Below, piece after piece: positions 5,653 to 7,591 of a stretch of 7,591 bases of DNA; the stretch's first letter is position 1; each line of letters begins with the position of its first letter. Made by a program: the position numbers and the translations under genes. The stretch spans positions 1-7,591 of the forward strand of contig JAJYYD010000050.1 in NCBI GenBank assembly GCA_021801305.1. The letters run 5' to 3'. The notes under the pieces were generated by a model. It had not been told where the DNA came from and made no database searches. It saw only the letters and a list, made by a program, of their open reading frames with translations. This stretch comes from Thermoplasmata archaeon. GTDB lineage: Archaea > Thermoplasmatota > Thermoplasmata > Thermoplasmatales > Thermoplasmataceae.

Positions 5653-6475
5653 CCGAGAGTATTACTTTTACAAATTCCGGAAGCTGTGTTGCCCCTTTCA
5701 ATACTGATTGATTGAAATATTTTCCAGTTTTTATATCTTTTCCGGATAGTTTCAGTTCGCTTTCTGATGACATTGTAAAAGACCAGAATCCACTTGGGTA
5801 TGTGGGGATGAACGCAGTATATACAGTGCTGTGCTTGAACACCGATCTTGCTGAATTGTAGGCCATCTTGAGTGCTTTGGGCTGGTAGAACGGTGACCCG
5901 GACTGGGCCACTACTATCCCTCCCGGACTGAGTCGTTCCCTTACATCCCTGTAGAAATCATGGCCGAAAAGGCCTTCTGCCGGGCCTTCCGGGTCAGTAG
6001 AATCAACAATAATCAGGTCAAATTTCTCGGGGGATGACTTGATGAATTTTATGCCGTCCTCTATCCTGAGGCTTACTTTGGGACTGTTGAATGATCCTGC
6101 AAGATCAGGGAAATATTTTTTACAGACCTCAACCACCTGGTTATCAATCTCTATGTTAGTTATGCTTTCCAGCCCCATGCCAAGAAGCTGGCCTGCGACT
6201 CCTCCATCACCTCCGCCAATGATCAGGGCCTTCCTTGGGGGTTTCTCCATATGATAATAGGGGAACATGGTGATCATCTCGTGATAGACAAATTCATCTT
6301 TCTCGGTCAGCTGAACTGTCCCGTCTATTGCGAGGAGCTTACCGAAGTCGTAAGTATCGAATACGTCGATTCTCTGATAGTCAGTCCTGACTGAAAGTAG
6401 CTGATCACTGACCCTGAATGATAATTGCAAATTATCCGAATATCTTTCCGAAAACCAGTTTTCTATGAGTTTCAC
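5648..6475 (-). CDS. speE: Spermidine synthase-family aminopropyltransferase
   Basis: The protein has 275 residues, the normal length for the family. It transfers an aminopropyl group from decarboxylated S-adenosylmethionine to an amine. An N-terminal beta domain ends in [17 protein letters not shown] (51-67), the substrate-gate region with the conserved Gln, Asp and YHE residues. The Rossmann-like methyltransferase fold follows, with GGGDGG at 87-92, the acidic IEID at 108-111, the catalytic DSTDPEGPA at 158-166, QSGSP at 191-195 and [10 protein letters not shown] at 224-233. Whether the acceptor is putrescine, agmatine or a longer amine cannot be read from the sequence, and archaeal members vary. 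It starts with GTG (6475), has no Shine-Dalgarno and has a TATA-like box 23-32 bases upstream, so is probably leaderless. No decarboxylase for SAM or arginine is nearby. Divergent from the HTa gene. Confidence 0.94.
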   Translation of the reverse strand: MKLIENWFSERYSDNLQLSFRVSDQLLSVRTDYQRIDVFDTYDFGKLLAIDGTVQLTEKDEFVYHEMITMFPYYHMEKPPRKALIIGGGDGGVAGQLLGMGLESITNIEIDNQVVEVCKKYFPDLAGSFNSPKVSLRIEDGIKFIKSSPEKFDLIIVDSTDPEGPAEGLFGHDFYRDVRERLSPGGIVVAQSGSPFYQPKALKMAYNSARSVFKHSTVYTAFIPTYPSGFWSFTMSSESELKLSGKDIKTGKYFNQSVLKGATQLPEFVKVILSE

Positions 6476-6485
6476 GAGATGGAAT

Positions 6486-6516
6486 ATACATAAAGTGTAT
6501 TTTAATAATTATGTAT
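6486..6516 (-). promoter_or_regulatory. Promoter of the aminopropyltransferase gene, bracketed by an 8-bp inverted repeat
   Basis: The minus-strand TATA-like box TATTAAAATA occupies 6498-6507, centred about 27 bases before the GTG start. Around it are exact inverted arms ATACATAA (6486-6493) and TTATGTAT (6509-6516) with a 15-base spacer that contains the box. Arms flanking a TATA element on both sides look like an operator for a dimeric repressor, but no binding evidence exists. Confidence 0.45.
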
Positions 6517-6520
6517 GGGT

Positions 6521-6560
6521 GAACAGAATTCAAAAAAAAATTGAACGAAATTTTTCGAAC
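6521..6560. repeat. GAAC direct repeats and A-tract in the speE-HTa gap
   Basis: GAACAGAATT (6521-6530) and GAACGAAATT (6543-6552) match at eight of ten bases and start 22 bases apart, about two helical turns. A third GAAC lies at 6557-6560. Between the first two is an A9 tract (6532-6540), and TTCAA/TTGAA inverted arms (6529-6533, 6541-6545) flank its core. CGAAA/TTTCG (6546-6550, 6553-6557) is a further small dyad. Confidence 0.4.
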
Positions 6561-6605
6561 TAATAGCTTTATGGAAAAACTTATTCAGAGAGATTCTTCC
6601 TAACA

Positions 6606-6613
6606 TTTATATA
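6606..6613 (+). promoter_or_regulatory. Possible distal TATA box for HTa
   Basis: TTTATATA is the best-looking TATA box in the gap, but it is 141 bases from the HTa ATG, so use of it would give a leader of about 115 bases. That leader would contain the inverted repeat TGATTTT (6639-6645) / AAAATCA (6653-6659), spaced by seven bases. Confidence 0.3.
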
Positions 6614-6710
6614 CTTTAGTTAATCTTTTAATATACTGTGATTTTAATAATAAAAATCATATATCCCTTAACCGCACTTTTTTCGCTAATTAATAAATCG
6701 TCGATACAAA

Positions 6711-6720
6711 TATTTTAATA
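6711..6720 (+). promoter_or_regulatory. Proximal TATA-like element for HTa
   Basis: TATTTTAATA ends 33 bases before the HTa ATG and predicts a start site near 6740, leaving a short leader that just includes the GGAGG ribosome site. The same ten bases occur at 6498-6507 (where they read as the box of speE in the other orientation), and the core TTTTAATA recurs at 6626-6633 and 6642-6649. Confidence 0.4.
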
Positions 6721-6742
6721 TAGGGAAGTATATTATCAAAGC

Positions 6743-6747
6743 GGAGG
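6743..6747 (+). promoter_or_regulatory. Strong Shine-Dalgarno GGAGG of HTa
   Basis: GGAGG lies six bases before ATG 6754 and is the best ribosome binding site in the window, in keeping with an abundant protein. Most first genes here seem to lack one. Confidence 0.85.
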
Positions 6748-6753
6748 AATGAC

Positions 6754-7023
6754 ATGGTAGGAATAAGCGAACTTTCGAAAACCGTGTCCAAAAAGACAAA
6801 CACAACCCAGAAGGTTGCCAGAAACGTTATAAAGACGTTCCTGGACAGTGTTGTGTCCGAATCCGACAGAGGAGCAAAAATCAATCTGGCGGGCTTTGGA
6901 ATATTCGAGAGAAGGACTCAGATGGCAAGAAAGGCCAGAAACCCACAGACCAAGAAAATAATTGAGGTCCCTTCCAAGAAGAAATTTGTTTTCAGGGCAT
7001 CAAGCAAAGTAAAGTACAAGTAA
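6754..7023 (+). CDS. hta: HTa, HU-family DNA-binding protein
   Basis: This 89-residue basic protein is a bacterial-type HU/IHF homologue, the kind known as HTa in Thermoplasma, where it coats and compacts DNA in place of histones. The N-terminal helical dimerisation part (ISELSKTVSKKTNTTQKVAR, 4-23) is followed by the HU signature: INLAGFGIF at 43-51, RNPQTKKIIEVPSKKKF at 62-78 and a final Phe/Lys-rich strand. P64 in RNPQT corresponds to the intercalating proline at the tip of the HU arm that kinks DNA in the minor groove. Length equals that of typical HU, with no extra tail. The gene has its own strong GGAGG site and a long AT-rich upstream region; there is no co-directional neighbour downstream, so it is probably a single-gene transcript. 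HTa-type genes are considered an ancient acquisition from bacteria, and codon use here does not look foreign. Function is very likely; details of DNA binding are inferred from the family. Confidence 0.96.
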   Translation: MVGISELSKTVSKKTNTTQKVARNVIKTFLDSVVSESDRGAKINLAGFGIFERRTQMARKARNPQTKKIIEVPSKKKFVFRASSKVKYK

Positions 7024-7049
7024 TCTTTACTTGACTTGCTTCCCAGTAA

Positions 7050-7104
7050 TGATTAATATTTTTAAAATCCAATTTGAATCTTTATTTTTGTTTTTTTCTT
7101 TCCA
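7050..7104 (+). terminator. T-rich termination region after HTa
   Basis: After the HTa stop the plus strand becomes strongly T-rich: TTTTT at 7059-7063, and from 7081 to 7102 runs TTTATTTTTGTTTTTTTCTT. Archaeal RNA polymerase terminates at such runs without a stable hairpin. The run is about 60 bases past the stop and fits the 3' end of a short, abundant mRNA. Confidence 0.5.
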
Positions 7105-7125
7105 GGAGAATTTACTATTGACTTC

Positions 7126-7157
7126 GCATAACCATACTACGGGCCGTTACCTTATGC
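7126..7157. repeat. Nested imperfect inverted repeat in the HTa-downstream gap
   Basis: GCATAA (7126-7131) pairs with TTATGC (7152-7157), and inside lies ACGG-G-CCGT (7139-7147). The two dyads are off-centre by 1-2 bases, so they cannot form one continuous stem. This is the only GC-containing block in an otherwise AT-rich gap (7024-7281), where I see no gene, tRNA or ORF above about 20 codons. Role unknown. Confidence 0.35.
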
Positions 7158-7265
7158 CTGCCTCATCTATGTTCAATGCCTGAAATAGTAATCAACCTGT
7201 TTTTTAATTTGAAACTGCGGATGAACTGTTTATGACTGTCTGAAAAAGTTCCCGGATCATGCGAT

Positions 7266-7279
7266 ATCAAAAAAAGTAA
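7266..7279 (-). terminator. T-run terminator of the right-edge gene
   Basis: Read on the minus strand, seven consecutive T residues (7275-7269) begin seven bases after the TGA stop at 7282-7284, within CTTTACTTTTTTTGATA. This is a typical archaeal oligo-T termination signal and supports a real gene ending here. Confidence 0.45.
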
Positions 7280-7281
7280 AG

Positions 7282-7591
7282 TCAGTTATATTTTATTATT
7301 ATTGGAAACTGGCTCGCATGAAGAGTGTATGTTCCCATGCTAAAATATAATGGTCCAAAGAAACTGTAAAGTTGCACCTTTATTGCCATTGTGTAGGTAA
7401 ACTGGGGATTCACTGAATATCTCTGAGGAAAAAGCCAGTTAAATGATATGCCGGTATTACCATGAGAGGCATATTTTGAAACCTGAAGAACCGGCGCTGT
7501 GTAGGAAATTGATCTGTTTTCCAAGGTCACTGAGAGAATTTTCATTCCGAGAGGATGGCTGTTGTTGGAAATGAGAAACAGGAAGAAATTT
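7282..7591 (-). CDS. C-terminal part of an unrecognised, probably membrane-anchored or exported protein
   Basis: The minus-strand frame is open for 102 codons from the right edge to TGA at 7282, with no stop, so this is probably the 3' end of a gene that starts beyond the window. An internal ATG at 7545 could be mistaken for the start; the open frame and sensible residues before it (NFFLFLISNNSHPLG) argue against that. The fragment begins with a hydrophobic stretch, FFLFLI, which may be the end of a membrane helix. The rest is rich in Ser, Thr, Tyr, Asn and aromatic residues with alternating polar/hydrophobic patterns (SVTLENRSISYTAPVLQVSK; FTYTMAIKVQLYSFFG; FSMGTYTLHASQF) and almost no charged helices. 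That composition suggests an extracytoplasmic beta-sandwich domain. No cysteine and no catalytic motif are visible. A T-run follows the stop. I cannot assign a family; a chance open frame remains possible. Confidence 0.5.
   Translation of the reverse strand, partial: NFFLFLISNNSHPLGMKILSVTLENRSISYTAPVLQVSKYASHGNTGISFNWLFPQRYSVNPQFTYTMAIKVQLYSFFGPLYFSMGTYTLHASQFPIIIKYN

Noticed and set aside
7175..7234. 19-codon plus-strand ORF (MPEIVINLFFNLKLRMNCL) in the gap after HTa
   Set aside because: No ribosome binding site or promoter at a sensible distance, and length expected by chance.
7024..7281. Possible tRNA or other structured RNA in the HTa-downstream gap
   Set aside because: No cloverleaf, T-loop GTTCRA consensus or CCA-type acceptor pairing could be built; only the small nested dyad at 7126-7157 stands out.

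Overview
The window looks like chromosomal housekeeping sequence from a member of the Thermoplasmatales (Thermoplasma/Ferroplasma/Cuniculiplasma relatives; I cannot fix the genus). Three features support this. Archaeal-type information genes are present (ribosomal protein S6e followed by aIF2 gamma). Kae1 and Bud32 are fused in one polypeptide. A bacterial-type HU protein of the HTa kind stands in for histones. Genes use AGA/AGG arginine codons heavily, the gaps between genes are AT-rich, and several first genes look leaderless, with a TATA-like box about 25-30 bases before the start codon and no Shine-Dalgarno. Downstream genes and the HTa gene carry a GGAG-type site. I see no insertion sequence, CRISPR array, tRNA or rRNA, and no defence island.

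Layout. Bases 1-385 (minus) hold the N-terminus of a FixC/ETF-quinone oxidoreductase-like flavoprotein, divergent from a [4Fe-4S] HhH-GPD DNA glycosylase (432-1157, plus). The glycosylase meets aIF2 gamma (1141-2364, minus) tail to tail with a 17-base overlap. aIF2 gamma is the second gene of a two-gene unit led by rpS6e (2364-2753, minus); the junction is a TGATG stop/start overlap. A divergent promoter region (2754-2972) separates this unit from the rightward pair Kae1-Bud32 fusion (2973-4574) and XTP/dITP pyrophosphatase (4571-5122), whose ends overlap by four bases. A small two-helix membrane protein of unknown function follows (5262-5636, plus). It converges on a spermidine/aminopropyl synthase (5648-6475, minus), with an inverted repeat containing both stop codons between them. 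A 278-base AT-rich gap rich in inverted and direct repeats separates the synthase from the divergent HTa gene (6754-7023, plus). The right end is an AT-rich gap and the C-terminal part of an unrecognised, probably exported protein (7282-7591, minus) that continues past the window.

How the genes fit together. Most encode translation or genome-maintenance functions: t6A tRNA modification (Kae1-Bud32), initiator tRNA delivery (aIF2 gamma), a small-subunit protein (S6e), nucleotide-pool cleaning (RdgB/HAM1) and base excision (HhH-GPD). Polyamine synthesis and HTa, two nucleic-acid-compacting functions, sit back to back over one repeat-rich control region. I did not find a convincing new multi-gene system. 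The items most worth a second look are the short upstream ORF before rpS6e, the operator-like repeats between the aminopropyltransferase and HTa genes, and departures from family consensus in the glycosylase, aIF2 gamma and Bud32.
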